Shown here: in pieces, positions 28,134 through 39,527 of the stretch
How positions within the stretch are numbered: position 1 is the stretch's first letter
How the letters are laid out: each line of letters opens with the position of its first letter
Source of the DNA: Bacteroidales bacterium
Lineage (GTDB): Bacteria > Bacteroidota > Bacteroidia > Bacteroidales > UBA12077
DNA: 64,000 nt
Assembly: GCA_013138975.1 (NCBI GenBank)
Contig: WTBR01000020.1
Span: 62,001 to 126,000 of the forward strand
Reading direction: 5' to 3'
Program-made: the position numbers and the translations under genes
Notes under the pieces: generated by a model
What the model saw: only the letters and a program-made list of their open reading frames with translations
Told to the model about the DNA's origin: nothing
Databases searched by the model: none

Positions 28134-29172
28134 TTGAATTACGTTCTTTCAGTTTTTTATAATCAGCCTCAACCATTATCTTAACCAGCTCTTCAAAAGT
28201 TGTTTTTGGCTGCCATCCTAATTCATATTTTGCTTTTTGAGGATTTCCAATCAATAATTCAACCTCTGTTGGTCTATAATAACGAGGATCAACCTCCACT
28301 ACAGTTTTTCCCGTACTTTTTAAAATCCCCTTTTCATTAACACCATGTCCCTCCCAAGAAATTTCTTCACCCAAAATGTTAAATGATTTTTCAACAAATT
28401 CTTTTACAGTATGAGTTTCATTTGTTGCGAGCACAAAATCTCCTGGCTCATCCGCTTGAAGGATCCGCCACATACCTTCAACAAATTCAGGAGCATAACC
28501 CCAATCTCTCTTAGATTCTAAGTTTCCTAAATATAATTTATCTTGATTTCCTAAAATTATATTAGAAACTGCAACAGAAATTTTTCTTGTTACAAAAGTT
28601 TTACCTCTTCTTTCAGATTCATGATTAAACAATATTCCATTGCTTGCAAATAAATTATATGCTTCACGATAATTTATAACTATCCAATATGCATATAATT
28701 TTGCGACAGCATATGGACTTCGTGGATAAAATGGTGTAGTTTCTGTTTGAGGAATTTCTTGAACTTTCCCATATAATTCAGATGTTGAGGCTTGATAAAA
28801 TTTTGTATTAACGCCTGTCTCTCTAATTGCATCTAAAAACCGAAGTGTACCCATCGCATCAACTTCACCTGTATACTCAGGAACTTCAAATGATACCTGA
28901 ACATGAGATTGAGCAGCAAGATTGTAAATTTCATCTGGATTTATTTTTTCAACAAGACGATTTAAATTACTTGAATCTGTTAAATCACCATAGTGTAAAA
29001 ATAAACTTTTATTTAAAATTTGGGGATTTTTATATAAATGATCAATTCTAAAAGTATTAAAAGAACTTGATCTTCTTATTATACCATGAACCTCATATCC
29101 TTTTTCTAATAGGAGTTCTGTAAGATACGAACCGTCTTGTCCGGTAATACCGGATATTAATGCTTTTTTCAT
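28126..29172 (-). CDS. gmd: GDP-mannose 4,6-dehydratase
   Basis: This 348-aa SDR has [40 protein letters not shown] (active-site Thr-Ser-Glu region), [10 protein letters not shown] (Tyr/Lys) and [16 protein letters not shown], all diagnostic of GMD. It provides the substrate for fcl, with which it overlaps. Upstream lies cysN after 68 nt. Confidence 0.97.
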   Translation of the reverse strand: MKKALISGITGQDGSYLTELLLEKGYEVHGIIRRSSSFNTFRIDHLYKNPQILNKSLFLHYGDLTDSSNLNRLVEKINPDEIYNLAAQSHVQVSFEVPEYTGEVDAMGTLRFLDAIRETGVNTKFYQASTSELYGKVQEIPQTETTPFYPRSPYAVAKLYAYWIVINYREAYNLFASNGILFNHESERRGKTFVTRKISVAVSNIILGNQDKLYLGNLESKRDWGYAPEFVEGMWRILQADEPGDFVLATNETHTVKEFVEKSFNILGEEISWEGHGVNEKGILKSTGKTVVEVDPRYYRPTEVELLIGNPQKAKYELGWQPKTTFEELVKIMVEADYKKLKERNSNE

Positions 29173-29240
29173 AATTCAAACTAAAATGAGTTTCTATTAT
29201 TATTAAAAACTTAACATATTAAAGATCTTCTTACAAGATA

Positions 29241-30518
29241 TTAAATTATCATTCCGACTCCTACAGTTTCATTTGTTTCCTCATCAATTAGTATTAGACT
29301 ACCTGTATGATGATTATCATTATATGAATCATAAAATAGAGTATCTTTTGTTGCTATCTCAACTTTTACAATATCATTTAATTTAATAATTTTATCTTTT
29401 AGATCCTTTTCAAAAGTATTAATATTAACTTTATAAATAATATCTTTTATAGAGCATGTGGTTTCTTTTACATTATGTCGGACAGTATAATTACCATTTA
29501 ATAGCATCGGCTTTTCATTCATCCAACACATCATCATCTCAACATTTTTACCTTCTTTTATATTATTGTTGTTTTCTTTTACAATAATATCCCCTCTATG
29601 AATGTCAAGATCATCGTCTAAAGTCATTGAAACCGACATTGGAGCAAAAGCAGTTGTCATTTCATCTTTATGAAAATGAATTGATTGTATTTTAGTTGTA
29701 ATTTTTGATGGATATACTTTTACTTCATCCCCTTTTTCAAAAATTCCTGCAACTGCTTTGCCTGCATAACCCTTATAGTTGGTATGGTTATCTAATTCTG
29801 ATCTTAAAATGTATTGTACAGGAAAACGTCCATGATTATGATTATAATCTCTAATAATAGGTGTTTTTTCTAATGTACTAAGTAATGTATCTCCATTGTA
29901 CCAATCCATTACTTTTGATTCTATTACTACATTATCTCCTTTAAGAGCACTTATTGGAACAAATTGGCAATCTTTAATTCCAAGTTTATTGGCAAAACCC
30001 AAATAATCTGCAACAATTTCATTATATTTTTCCTGACTATAATCAACTAAATCCATTTTATTAACACAAACAATAAGATGTGGAATTTGAAGAAGACTTG
30101 CTATATATGAATGCCTTAGAGTTTGTTCAATTACTCCTTTTCTCGCATCAATCAAAATCAATGCTGCGTTTGCAGTTGATGCTCCAGTTACCATATTTCG
30201 TGTATATTGAATATGTCCAGGAGTATCCGCAATAATAAATTTTCTTTTTGGCGTTGCAAAGTATCTGTATGCTACATCGATTGTTATTCCTTGTTCCCGT
30301 TCTGATCTCAAGCCATCAGTCAATAAAGCTAAATCCAAATATTCTGAACCTTTTTTAACACTTGCTCTTTGTACAGATTCAAGTTGATCCTCAAATATTG
30401 ACTTACTATCATATAATAAACGACCTATCAGTGTACTTTTACCATCATCAACACTACCTGCTGTTGTGAAGCGTAACAGCTCCATATCTAAATATCCTTT
30501 TGTAGAAAATTCACTCAT
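29241..30518 (-). CDS. cysN: sulfate adenylyltransferase, GTPase subunit
   Basis: This 425-aa EF-Tu-like GTPase has the loops GSVDDGKSTLIGRLL (G1), DTPGHIQYTRNMVTGAS (G3) and CVNKMDLVDY (G4), then two beta-barrel domains. With CysD it activates sulfate to APS. The length fits stand-alone CysN with no fused APS kinase. In this locus the matching kinase gene (cysC, 31467-31764) is broken. It is 35 nt downstream of cysD. Confidence 0.96.
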   Translation of the reverse strand: MSEFSTKGYLDMELLRFTTAGSVDDGKSTLIGRLLYDSKSIFEDQLESVQRASVKKGSEYLDLALLTDGLRSEREQGITIDVAYRYFATPKRKFIIADTPGHIQYTRNMVTGASTANAALILIDARKGVIEQTLRHSYIASLLQIPHLIVCVNKMDLVDYSQEKYNEIVADYLGFANKLGIKDCQFVPISALKGDNVVIESKVMDWYNGDTLLSTLEKTPIIRDYNHNHGRFPVQYILRSELDNHTNYKGYAGKAVAGIFEKGDEVKVYPSKITTKIQSIHFHKDEMTTAFAPMSVSMTLDDDLDIHRGDIIVKENNNNIKEGKNVEMMMCWMNEKPMLLNGNYTVRHNVKETTCSIKDIIYKVNINTFEKDLKDKIIKLNDIVKVEIATKDTLFYDSYNDNHHTGSLILIDEETNETVGVGMII

Positions 30519-30553
30519 ATAAATACTTTTAAATATTTTTTTTTAAATATTGA

Positions 30554-31459
30554 TTAAAAATAGCCCTCTTTTTTTCGATCTTCCATAGCTGATTCTGAAC
30601 GTTTATCATCAGCTCTGTCTCCTCTCTCAGTTACACGAGTAGCTGCTATTTCTTTAATAATATCTTCCAAATTATTAGCTGTTGATAAAGTAAGCCCAGT
30701 ATTAGTAATATCTCCAATAGTACGACATCGCACTTTTAATCTCTCAACTTTTTCTATTGGCTTAAGTTTCATAAAAGGAGCAACTGCTATATAAACTCCA
30801 TCACGTAAAAATACATCTCTTTCATGTGTATAATATAAGCTTGGAATATCAATATTTTCCATAAAAATATATTGCCACACATCCATTTCAGTCCAATTAC
30901 TTAAAGGGAACACTCTAAAATGCTCTCCCTTATTCTTTTTACCATTGTATATATTCCAAAGCTCTGGTCGTTGGTTTTTCGGATCCCATTGTCCAAACTC
31001 ATCACGATGAGAAAAGAAACGCTCTTTTGCTCTTGCCTTTTCTTCATCCCTTCTTCCTCCGCCAAGTGCAACGTCAAAGTTATTTTCTTCAAGTGCACTT
31101 AGTAATGTTGTAGTCTGCGCAATATTTCTACTTGCATAATATCCTGTTTCTTCAGAAACTTTTCCTTCATCAATAGATTTCTGAACAGATCCTACAACAA
31201 GTTTAGATCCAAGCCTTTCCACAAGCTTATCTCTAAAAACAATCGTTTCATCAAAATTATGGCCTGTATCAATGTGAACTAATGTAAAAGGAATTTTGGC
31301 TGGATAAAAAGCTTTTTCGGCTAGGTGAACCATTACAATAGAGTCCTTACCTCCGGAAAACAATAATGACATATTATCAAACTGTGAAGCAACTTCCCGC
31401 ATGATATATACTGCCTCGGATTCGAGTTCTCGTAAATGATTTATCTTATATTGTTCCAT
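30554..31459 (-). CDS. cysD: sulfate adenylyltransferase, ATP-pyrophosphatase subunit
   Basis: The 301-aa protein has the PP-loop LLFSGGKDSIVMVHLAEKAF, GGGRRDEEKARAKERFFSHR and FRVFPLSNWTEMDVWQYI, all typical of CysD. It forms ATP sulfurylase with CysN. The cysC remnant ends 7 nt upstream, so the ancestral order was cysC-cysD-cysN, as in many Bacteroidota glycan loci. Confidence 0.97.
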   Translation of the reverse strand: MEQYKINHLRELESEAVYIMREVASQFDNMSLLFSGGKDSIVMVHLAEKAFYPAKIPFTLVHIDTGHNFDETIVFRDKLVERLGSKLVVGSVQKSIDEGKVSEETGYYASRNIAQTTTLLSALEENNFDVALGGGRRDEEKARAKERFFSHRDEFGQWDPKNQRPELWNIYNGKKNKGEHFRVFPLSNWTEMDVWQYIFMENIDIPSLYYTHERDVFLRDGVYIAVAPFMKLKPIEKVERLKVRCRTIGDITNTGLTLSTANNLEDIIKEIAATRVTERGDRADDKRSESAMEDRKKEGYF

Positions 31460-31466
31460 AATTTCT

Positions 31467-31764
31467 TTATAATGTTATTCTAGGTATAATATTTTCTAAA
31501 ATTTCCTTTACTGATTCTTCAACTATTCTATTTTCTGTTGAAAAGCTTAGATTTTTATTTATTCCTGATCTAAATTATTATCTCCATCCAATAATTTGGA
31601 ATAAAAACCTTTTATAAAAAGTTCTTTTTCCAATCTTAGAGCAAGTGAGGATTTTCCTGAGCCTGATAAACCAGTAAACCATAATGATTTTGCACGTTGT
31701 TTAAAAAAATATCTTCATGTAGAAAAATTTTATCAAAGAATGGAAAAATATTTTCTAAACTCAT
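31467..31764 (-). pseudogene. cysC: remnant of cysC (APS kinase)
   Basis: Reading the minus strand, frame 1 from ATG (31764) gives [19 protein letters not shown], the usual N-terminus of Bacteroidota CysC. A frame shift in a T7 run follows. A second frame then gives [19 protein letters not shown], an intact P-loop, and [21 protein letters not shown] second shift precedes [15 protein letters not shown], which jumps directly to IVEESVKEILENIIPRITL, the protein's C-terminus. About 100 central codons (from the NIRRIAE helix to the end of the substrate lid) are therefore missing, so sequencing error cannot explain it. PAPS cannot be made from this copy. Confidence 0.9.
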
Positions 31765-31783
31765 TTCTACCTATTTTTATTTC

Positions 31784-33073
31784 TTACAAACTCCAATAAT
31801 TTAATTCTTTGATTTTATTTCTATAGCTACCTTTAATATCTACAAAAAGAGCTTTTTCAGTAGTTATTGATTTAAAATAATCCTCATTTAAACCTAGGTA
31901 TTTATCATGACTAACAGCTGCTATAACAACATCATAATCACATGCCGTTTCATTAGCCATTACAAATTGATATTCTTCTTTGACTTCTTCCTTATCTGCG
32001 TAGGGATCTACAACATCTACTTTTACTCCATAAGATAATAATTCTCGGTATACATCCACAACTTTTGAATTACGAATATCACTAACATCTTCTTTAAATG
32101 TAATACCCATAATTAGTACTTTTGAGTTTTGGATATATTTACCAGCAGCAACTAATTTCTTAACAATCTGCTTAGCTACATAGCCTCCCATTGAATCATT
32201 TATAAAACGACCAGAATTTATCATTTGTGCATGATAACCTAATTGTTTAGCCTTATGAGTCAAATAATATGGATCAACACCTATGCAATGTCCTCCAACT
32301 AATCCAGGAAAAAATTTAAGGAAATTCCATTTTGTTCCAGCCGCCTCAAGTACCTCAAAAGTATTAATATCCATTCTATTAAAAATAATAGAAAGCTCAT
32401 TCATGAATGCGATATTAATATCACGCTGTGTATTTTCAATTATTTTTGATGCTTCAGCAACTTTTATTGAACTTGCCCTATGAACACCTGCTTTTATAAC
32501 TAGTTCATAAACCTTGGCAATATTTTCGGCTGATTCTTCGTCACAACCTGAAGATACTTTAACAATTGATGTTAGTGTATTCACCTTATCACCAGGATTA
32601 ATTCTTTCTGGAGAAAAACCTACTTTAAATTGTTCTATGTATTTTAATCCTGATTCCTTTTCTAAAACAGGAACACAATCTTCTTCAGTTGCACCAGGAT
32701 ATACTGTAGATTCATACACCACATAATCTCCTTCATTCATTACTTTACCGACAGTTTCCGATGCTTTTAGTACTGGTAACAGATCAGGTTGATTATGATC
32801 ATCTATTGGTGTGGGAACAGCTACAATATAAAAACTAGCTTCTCTTAAATCTTCAATATTTGAAGTAAACTGAATATCACAACCATCAAAGTCTTCTGAT
32901 GATAATTCACGACTAGGATCGATTTTATTTCTCATCATTTCAACCCGCTCTTCCTTAATATCAAACCCTATTACAGAAATCTTTTTTGCGAATTCTAAAG
33001 CAATTGGCAAACCAACATAACCAAGTCCTATAACGGCTAATTTAGCCTCTCTTTTTATTAGTTTATTATACAT
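31784..33073 (-). CDS. UDP-N-acetylhexosamine 6-dehydrogenase (WbpA/TviB type)
   Basis: This 429-aa UDP-sugar dehydrogenase has an NAD Rossmann motif (AVIGLGYVGLPIALEF), VPTPIDDHNQPDL, YESTVYPGATEEDCVP and GFSPERINPGD. The catalytic stretch is GLVGGHCIGVDPYYLT (active Cys). FKEDVSDIRNSKVVD is in the UDP-binding domain. The text is closer to TviB/WbpO than to UDP-glucose dehydrogenase. It would oxidise UDP-GlcNAc or UDP-GalNAc at C6, and with the neighbouring WbpB-, WbpD- and WbpE-like genes it forms a uronic acid pathway. Confidence 0.92.
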   Translation of the reverse strand: MYNKLIKREAKLAVIGLGYVGLPIALEFAKKISVIGFDIKEERVEMMRNKIDPSRELSSEDFDGCDIQFTSNIEDLREASFYIVAVPTPIDDHNQPDLLPVLKASETVGKVMNEGDYVVYESTVYPGATEEDCVPVLEKESGLKYIEQFKVGFSPERINPGDKVNTLTSIVKVSSGCDEESAENIAKVYELVIKAGVHRASSIKVAEASKIIENTQRDINIAFMNELSIIFNRMDINTFEVLEAAGTKWNFLKFFPGLVGGHCIGVDPYYLTHKAKQLGYHAQMINSGRFINDSMGGYVAKQIVKKLVAAGKYIQNSKVLIMGITFKEDVSDIRNSKVVDVYRELLSYGVKVDVVDPYADKEEVKEEYQFVMANETACDYDVVIAAVSHDKYLGLNEDYFKSITTEKALFVDIKGSYRNKIKELNYWSL

Positions 33074-33083
33074 TTAAAATCTA

Positions 33084-34067
<984 letters not shown>

Positions 34068-34106
34068 TTAATTCTTTCTCTAAATACAAGCTTAATTTAA
34101 ATGAGT

Positions 34107-35153
34107 TTAGTCTGCCTTATAAAATGATTTATACCATTTTATAAACTCATTAACTCCATATTTAATATCTGTTTCAGGTTTGTATTCTAAATCATCAGTT
34201 AAATCAGTAACATCAGCCCAAGTTGCTTCAACATCACCGGGTTGAATTGGCATTAAATTTCGATCAGCTTTTTTATCCAATGCCTTTTCAATAGCCTCAA
34301 TAAAATCATTAAGTTTTACTGGACTACTATTTCCAATATTATAAATCTTATATGGTGCTTTTGAAACAGAAGGGTTGTCAATTACTTCTCTCTTTTTAGG
34401 TTTATTCTCTAAAACCTTTACAATCCCTTTAACAATATCATCAACATACGTGAAATCTCTCTGCATATTCCCATAATTATAAACATCAATTTTATTCCCC
34501 TCCATTATTGCCTTTGTAAATAAAAACAATGCCATATCAGGTCGTCCCCAAGGTCCATAAACAGTAAAGAAACGTAAACCTGTAGTTGGCAAATCAAATA
34601 AATAACTATAGGTATGAGCCATTAGCTCATTAGACTTTTTACTTGCTGCATACAAACTAATAGGATGATCAACATTATCACTTGTTGAAAAAGGCATTTT
34701 AGTGTTTAATCCATATACACTTGAACTGCTTGCATACACTAGATGTTTTATAGAATTATGTCTGCATGCTTCTAGTATATTTGTATATCCTATAATATTA
34801 CTATTTATGTATGCATGAGGATTTTCTAAACTGTATCTTACACCAGCTTGCGCTGCTAAGTTTACTACGAAATCAAATTTCTCTTTTTTGAATAAGTCAT
34901 TTATATTATCCTGATCCTCAAGTTTTAGTTTTATAAACTTATAATTATCATACTTAGAAGATTTTAAAAGTTTATTATACTCAATACTTTCTCTCTCAAT
35001 ACCAGCTTCTTTAAGCCTACCATATTTTAGATTAACATCATAATAATCATTTATAATGTCTAAACCGACAACATCATACCCTCGTGCTATTAACGAATTA
35101 GATAAATGAAATCCAATAAATCCTGCTGTTCCTGTTATTAAAACTTTTGGCAT
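34107..35153 (-). CDS. NAD-dependent UDP-uronate 4-epimerase-like SDR
   Basis: The 348-aa extended SDR begins VLITGTAGFIGFHLSNSLIA then GLDIINDYYDVNLKYGRL, the hallmark of UDP-glucuronate 4-epimerases (LpsL/CapI type). YASSSSVYG and YAASKKSNELMAHTYSYL provide the catalytic Ser and Tyr/Lys, and RFFTVYGPWGRPDMA is diagnostic. Its position inside a di-N-acetyl-uronate module suggests that the natural substrate may be that sugar nucleotide, giving a galacto-configured product. This is inferred from position. Confidence 0.88.
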   Translation of the reverse strand: MPKVLITGTAGFIGFHLSNSLIARGYDVVGLDIINDYYDVNLKYGRLKEAGIERESIEYNKLLKSSKYDNYKFIKLKLEDQDNINDLFKKEKFDFVVNLAAQAGVRYSLENPHAYINSNIIGYTNILEACRHNSIKHLVYASSSSVYGLNTKMPFSTSDNVDHPISLYAASKKSNELMAHTYSYLFDLPTTGLRFFTVYGPWGRPDMALFLFTKAIMEGNKIDVYNYGNMQRDFTYVDDIVKGIVKVLENKPKKREVIDNPSVSKAPYKIYNIGNSSPVKLNDFIEAIEKALDKKADRNLMPIQPGDVEATWADVTDLTDDLEYKPETDIKYGVNEFIKWYKSFYKAD

Positions 35154-35156
35154 TTT

Positions 35157-35732
35157 TTACTTTTTTACTTTTTTAATTATTCCGTTTTCTAAAATATATT
35201 GTTCATTACTTTCAGAACAAATAGCGTAACCGTCTTTGTTAAAATTTAAACGCTGACCAAATTCACTCATCCATCCTATTTGCTTCCCGGGATTTCCTAC
35301 TATTAAAGCATAAGGTTTTACTTCTTTTGTAACAACAGATCCTGCACCAATAAAAGCAAATTCGCCAATTTCATGTCCGCAAACAATTGTTGCATTAGCT
35401 CCAATCGAAGCTCCCTTTCTCACTATAGTCTTTTCATACTGATTTTTACGAATTATTGCAGATCTAGGATTTGTAACATTTGTAAATACCATTGATGGTC
35501 CTAAAAACACATCGTCTTCGCAAATTACCCCTGTATATATTGATACATTGTTCTGAACTTTTACATTATTTCCAAGAGTTACTTCTGGAGATATAACAAC
35601 GTTTTGACCTATATTACAGTTTCTACCAATATTACAATTTGGCATTATATGCGAGAAATGCCATATTTTAGTTCCCTCACCTATTATGCAATCTTTATCA
35701 ATAACAGCAGATTCGTGGGCGTAATAGTTCAT
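35157..35732 (-). CDS. wbpD: UDP-sugar N-acetyltransferase (WbpD type)
   Basis: This 191-aa beta-helix acetyltransferase has [20 protein letters not shown], then [40 protein letters not shown] and [19 protein letters not shown]. These are all hallmark segments of WbpD/WlbB. It acetylates the 3-amino group of UDP-GlcNAc(3NH2)A. It is 2 nt after the WbpE-like aminotransferase, consistent with sequential action. Confidence 0.92.
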   Translation of the reverse strand: MNYYAHESAVIDKDCIIGEGTKIWHFSHIMPNCNIGRNCNIGQNVVISPEVTLGNNVKVQNNVSIYTGVICEDDVFLGPSMVFTNVTNPRSAIIRKNQYEKTIVRKGASIGANATIVCGHEIGEFAFIGAGSVVTKEVKPYALIVGNPGKQIGWMSEFGQRLNFNKDGYAICSESNEQYILENGIIKKVKK

Positions 35733-35734
35733 TA

Positions 35735-36865
35735 TTAATTTTTTAAAAATTCTTTGATCGAAGATACAACAAACTCCTGTTCCTCCCTAGTTATTTCTGT
35801 ATGAATTGGCAATGACAATACCAATTCTGCCAATTTCTCAGTTACAGGAAAAGAATCTTTATCAGTACACTCATTTATATATGCTTGTTGTTTATGAATT
35901 GGAATTGGGTAATAAATCATTGTTGGAATTCCCTTTTCCTTCAGAAATGCTTGCATTGCATTTCTGTCAAGAGATTCTTCAATAACAAGAGTATATTGAT
36001 GATATACATGAGTAGAATTCTGTGAAATTTTTGGAATTTTAATTTCTTTAATATTATTCAATAATTCATCATATATTTTTGCAGCATTTTGCCTTGCAGC
36101 AGAATAATCATCTAAATATTTTAATTTAACGTCTAAAATTGCGGCTTGTATTGAATCAAGTCTTGAATTACATCCTACAATTTCATGTTTATATTTTATA
36201 CTTTGTCCATGATTTGCAATCATCTTACATTTCTTAGCCAATTCATTATCTTTAACAAAAAGAGCACCCCCATCACCATAACAACCTAAATTCTTAGAAG
36301 GGAAAAAAGAAGTGGTTCCAATATCCCCAATAGTTCCTGCTATTGCTTTTTTACCATCAGAATAAGTATAAACAGCACCTATAGCCTGAGCAGTATCTTC
36401 TACTACAAAAAGTTTATGTTTTGAGGCGATGCTCATTATTAATTCCATATCAGCGCATTGCCCATATAAATGAACTGGAATAATTGCTTTTGTTTTAGGA
36501 CTAATTTTTTCTTCAATTAATGATACATCAATATTAAAATCCTCTGGATTCACATCCACAAAAACGGGCTTTAATTTTAATAAGGCTATTACTTCAGCTG
36601 TTGCAGCATAAGTATGAGCAGGTACAATCACTTCGTCTCCAGACTTTAAGTCTAATGCCATTAAAGCTATCTGCAATGCATCTGTACCATTAGCGCAAGG
36701 AACTACATTTACTCCTTCTAAGTAATTTGATAGATTAATTGTAAACTCTTGAACTTTTGGCCCGTTTATAAAGGATGTAGTATCAATTACTCCCTGAATT
36801 CCTTCATCTATTTCAGTTTTAATTTTATCATACTGACCTTTTAGGTCAACCATTTTTATGTTCAT
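35735..36865 (-). CDS. wbpE: DegT/DnrJ/EryC1 aminotransferase (WbpE type)
   Basis: The 376-aa PLP enzyme has [36 protein letters not shown] (PLP phosphate site) and [10 protein letters not shown]. The lysine is in [20 protein letters not shown], and [19 protein letters not shown] follows. It would transaminate the 3-keto intermediate made by WbpB. It is the first gene of the long minus-strand cluster, about 37 nt after the rny terminator. The cluster promoter must therefore lie within that short gap or transcription reads through. Confidence 0.92.
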   Translation of the reverse strand: MNIKMVDLKGQYDKIKTEIDEGIQGVIDTTSFINGPKVQEFTINLSNYLEGVNVVPCANGTDALQIALMALDLKSGDEVIVPAHTYAATAEVIALLKLKPVFVDVNPEDFNIDVSLIEEKISPKTKAIIPVHLYGQCADMELIMSIASKHKLFVVEDTAQAIGAVYTYSDGKKAIAGTIGDIGTTSFFPSKNLGCYGDGGALFVKDNELAKKCKMIANHGQSIKYKHEIVGCNSRLDSIQAAILDVKLKYLDDYSAARQNAAKIYDELLNNIKEIKIPKISQNSTHVYHQYTLVIEESLDRNAMQAFLKEKGIPTMIYYPIPIHKQQAYINECTDKDSFPVTEKLAELVLSLPIHTEITREEQEFVVSSIKEFLKN

Positions 36866-36901
36866 TCCTTTTTTTTACTAAATTATTAAATAAAACACAA
36901 A

Positions 36902-36932
36902 ATAAAAAAACCCCAATAAAAATTAGGGTTCT
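36902..36932 (-). terminator. rho-independent terminator after rny
   Basis: On the minus strand AACCC (36926-36930) and GGGTT (36909-36913) form the stem, with an A/T-rich loop extended by AAT/ATT pairs. A T7 run follows. It separates rny from the polysaccharide cluster. Confidence 0.7.
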
Positions 36933-36953
36933 TTATCAATCTATTAAAAAAAC

Positions 36954-38525
36954 TTATTTAGCATAGTTAATTGCTCTTGTTTCACGTATTACTGTAATCT
37001 TAATTTGACCTGGATAGGTCATTTCATTTTGTATCTTTTGAGAAATTTCAAATGATAATTTCTCTGCATCTTCATCACTTACTTTTTCACTTCCCACAAT
37101 TACACGCAATTCTCTACCTGCTTGTATAGCATATGTTTTCATTACACCTGGATGTGCAAGAGCTAATTCTTCTAAATCTTTTAGTCTTTTAATGTATGAT
37201 TCAACTACTTCTCGACGTGCTCCTGGACGTGCTCCTGAAATAGCATCACAAACTTGGATAATAGGTGAAATTAAAGATGTCATTTCCACCTCATCGTGGT
37301 GAGCACCAATAGCATTACAAACTTCAGGTTTTTCTTTTAATCTCTCGGCTATTTTCATACCTAGGATTGCATGTGGCAATTCTGGCTCATCATCCGGCAC
37401 TTTTCCAATATCATGAAGTAATCCCGCTCGTTTAGCTAATTTAGGATTCAATCCCAATTCTGCAGCCATTATTGCCGAAAGGTTTGCTACTTCACGTGAG
37501 TGTTGTAATAAATTCTGACCATATGAAGATCTATACTTCATTTTTCCTATCAATCTAATAATTTCAGGATGTAATCCATGAACACCAAGATCAATTGCTG
37601 TTCTTTTACCAATTTCGATAATCTCCTCTTCTATTTGCTTCTGAGTTTTCAGAACTACCTCTTCTATTCTTGCAGGATGTATTCTACCATCAGTCACTAG
37701 TTGATGTAATGCTAATCGTGCAATTTCACGTCGTACCGGATCAAAGGCGGAAAGTACGATTGCCTCTGGTGTATCGTCAACAATAATCTCTACTCCTGTT
37801 GCTGCTTCTAAAGCTCTTATATTACGACCTTCACGTCCGATAATTCGTCCTTTAATCTCATCATTTTCAATATTAAAAACTGTGACTGAATTTTCAACTG
37901 CCGATTCAGTTGCAACACGTTGTACTGTTTGTACCACTATTCGTTTTGCTTCTTTATTTGCAGTCATACGAGCCTCATCCATTATTTCATTAATCTCGGA
38001 CATTGCTTCAGTTTTTGCTTCAGCTTTTAAAGATTCAATTAATTGTTCTTTAGCTTGCTCGCCAGACAAACCAGAAATAGCCTCAAGTTGTTCTACTTGT
38101 TGCTTATGCATTTTATCTAACTCTTCTCCACGTTTATCTACCAAATCCATTTGTACTTGTAGATTATCACGAATAATTTCAATTTCCTTGCTTTTTCTCT
38201 GATTTTCTTCAAATTTCTGAGAAAAAGAAATCTCTTTTTGCTTAAATCTGTTTTCGTCTCCTACTAATTTAAATGAACGTTCATTTATATCTTTCTCATG
38301 TTCACTTTTTAATTGAAGGAATTTTTCTTTTGCCTGAAGTATTTTATCCTTTCTTATTACCTCTGCCTCTGATTCAGCTTCTTTAATTATTTTTTTGCTT
38401 TTTGTTTTTAAAGCTTTATCCCAAATAAAATAGGATATAAACCCTCCAACAACTAAAGCTCCAGAAGCTGCAATTGTTCCAATTACAGCTACGGGTATTG
38501 TCCCAAATATTATTGAAATAATCAT
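36954..38525 (-). CDS. rny: ribonuclease Y
   Basis: The 523-aa endoribonuclease has an N-terminal membrane anchor (about residues 5-35) and a long coiled coil (about 40-200). A KH domain (about 205-290, [20 protein letters not shown]) and an HD domain ([20 protein letters not shown] and [15 protein letters not shown], with the metal-binding HD) complete it. It starts mRNA turnover at the inner membrane. Only about 25 nt separate its start from the 3' T run of the 6S RNA gene, so part of its transcription may come by readthrough. Confidence 0.97.
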   Translation of the reverse strand: MIISIIFGTIPVAVIGTIAASGALVVGGFISYFIWDKALKTKSKKIIKEAESEAEVIRKDKILQAKEKFLQLKSEHEKDINERSFKLVGDENRFKQKEISFSQKFEENQRKSKEIEIIRDNLQVQMDLVDKRGEELDKMHKQQVEQLEAISGLSGEQAKEQLIESLKAEAKTEAMSEINEIMDEARMTANKEAKRIVVQTVQRVATESAVENSVTVFNIENDEIKGRIIGREGRNIRALEAATGVEIIVDDTPEAIVLSAFDPVRREIARLALHQLVTDGRIHPARIEEVVLKTQKQIEEEIIEIGKRTAIDLGVHGLHPEIIRLIGKMKYRSSYGQNLLQHSREVANLSAIMAAELGLNPKLAKRAGLLHDIGKVPDDEPELPHAILGMKIAERLKEKPEVCNAIGAHHDEVEMTSLISPIIQVCDAISGARPGARREVVESYIKRLKDLEELALAHPGVMKTYAIQAGRELRVIVGSEKVSDEDAEKLSFEISQKIQNEMTYPGQIKITVIRETRAINYAK

Positions 38526-38551
38526 ATTCTTGTTTGTTTAATTTATATTAT

Positions 38552-38748
38552 AAAAAAACCCGCATTATTATCTTCAATTCTCTAAAAACCCCTGATAAAC
38601 ATGGGTTGGAGCTGCTACTCAATTTCGGCCATCCCCTGTTCCCGAAGGAATCCGACGAATCGGATTGGGGCTCGCCCTTGATCAAATAAGCTTTACTCCA
38701 ATTAGTAAAGTGTTGAGTTTCACAGACATTAAAGAAATAATACGGGCA
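38552..38748 (-). ncRNA. ssrS: 6S RNA
   Basis: On the minus strand, the sequence starts near GCCCGTATTATT (38736-38747). It ends with AATAATGCGGG (38559-38569) and a T7 run, giving an 11-bp closing stem joined to a terminator. The interior has the long, interrupted hairpin with large internal bubbles expected of 6S RNA. It is capped by AATCCGA-TTCG-TCGGATT (about 38652-38671) beside GGGGA/CCCC segments. Length about 195 nt is normal. The gene lies between zapA and rny, the location expected for 6S in this group; E. coli ssrS is also next to zapA. It binds RNA polymerase and mimics an open promoter. Confidence 0.82.
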
Positions 38749-38765
38749 AAATCTTAATTTATATT

Positions 38766-39068
38766 TTAAAGAACGTTTGTATTCTCTTTTAAAAATTCAT
38801 TTAGTTCATTATCCAAGTCTTTTAATTCTTCCAGAACGGGTGATATTTCAGAATTTGAATCACCTTCAAGTACCTTTATTACATATTGCAAAGCAGCCAT
38901 TGCTAAAAAATCCTGTATATCTTTATCAGTATACTTTTGTTTATATTGTAACACTTTTTCATTTATCATTTTCGCGGCTTTGCGAATCTTCTCCTCGTCT
39001 ATTCTGTCTATTTTAAGTGGATAATATCTATCTGCAACATTAACCCTTATTGATAATTTATCTTCCAT
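38766..39068 (-). CDS. zapA: cell division protein ZapA
   Basis: The 100-aa protein has SIRVNVADRYYPLKIDRIDE, then KIRKAAKMINEKVLQYKQKY and DIQDFLAMAALQYVIK, the ZapA domain that bundles FtsZ filaments. Its C-terminal part is a short acidic coiled coil. It follows a coiled-coil gene by 14 nt and precedes the 6S RNA gene by about 18 nt. Confidence 0.93.
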   Translation of the reverse strand: MEDKLSIRVNVADRYYPLKIDRIDEEKIRKAAKMINEKVLQYKQKYTDKDIQDFLAMAALQYVIKVLEGDSNSEISPVLEELKDLDNELNEFLKENTNVL

Positions 39069-39082
39069 TATCTTTTCAGATT

Positions 39083-39376
39083 CTATCTATTCAAAAGAGC
39101 AATACATTTATCAATCTCCCGCACAATTCCATTAATCTTAATTTTAGCATCGTGGCTATCACCAGTTGACGCCAAGAGACTTTTTGCTAATTTAAGCTTA
39201 TTATATTTATTTTTCAAAAAATCTAATTCAGTTTCTTTATTTTTTATTGTGATTTTCTGTTTTTCTGTTTGATTTTTTAAATCAGCATTCTCTGCTTTTA
39301 AATCATTGTACAAAGATAATAACTTTTTAACCTTATCTTTTAAAGTAACAACTATATCTTTTTGTTCTACTTCCAT
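39083..39376 (-). CDS. small coiled-coil protein upstream of zapA
   Basis: This 97-aa protein is almost entirely heptad coiled coil (about residues 8-70: VTLKDKVKKLLSLYNDLKAE, NQTEKQKITIKNKETELDFL). It ends NGIVREIDKCIALLNR. It resembles the short ZapB-like proteins that precede zapA in Bacteroidota, but I see no signature that proves this. Co-transcription with zapA (14-nt gap) supports a division-ring role. Confidence 0.85.
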   Translation of the reverse strand: MEVEQKDIVVTLKDKVKKLLSLYNDLKAENADLKNQTEKQKITIKNKETELDFLKNKYNKLKLAKSLLASTGDSHDAKIKINGIVREIDKCIALLNR

Positions 39377-39527
39377 GATTTTATAAATAATCCCAAATAC
39401 AAAATTAATACAGCTTATTCTATTTAAAAAATATTAGTTCTATTAATTTTTATAAAAATCCAATTTAAATTTTAGATTTGTTAATTAAACTTTACTAAAA
39501 AACAATCTGTTAAATTTAGATAAAATA

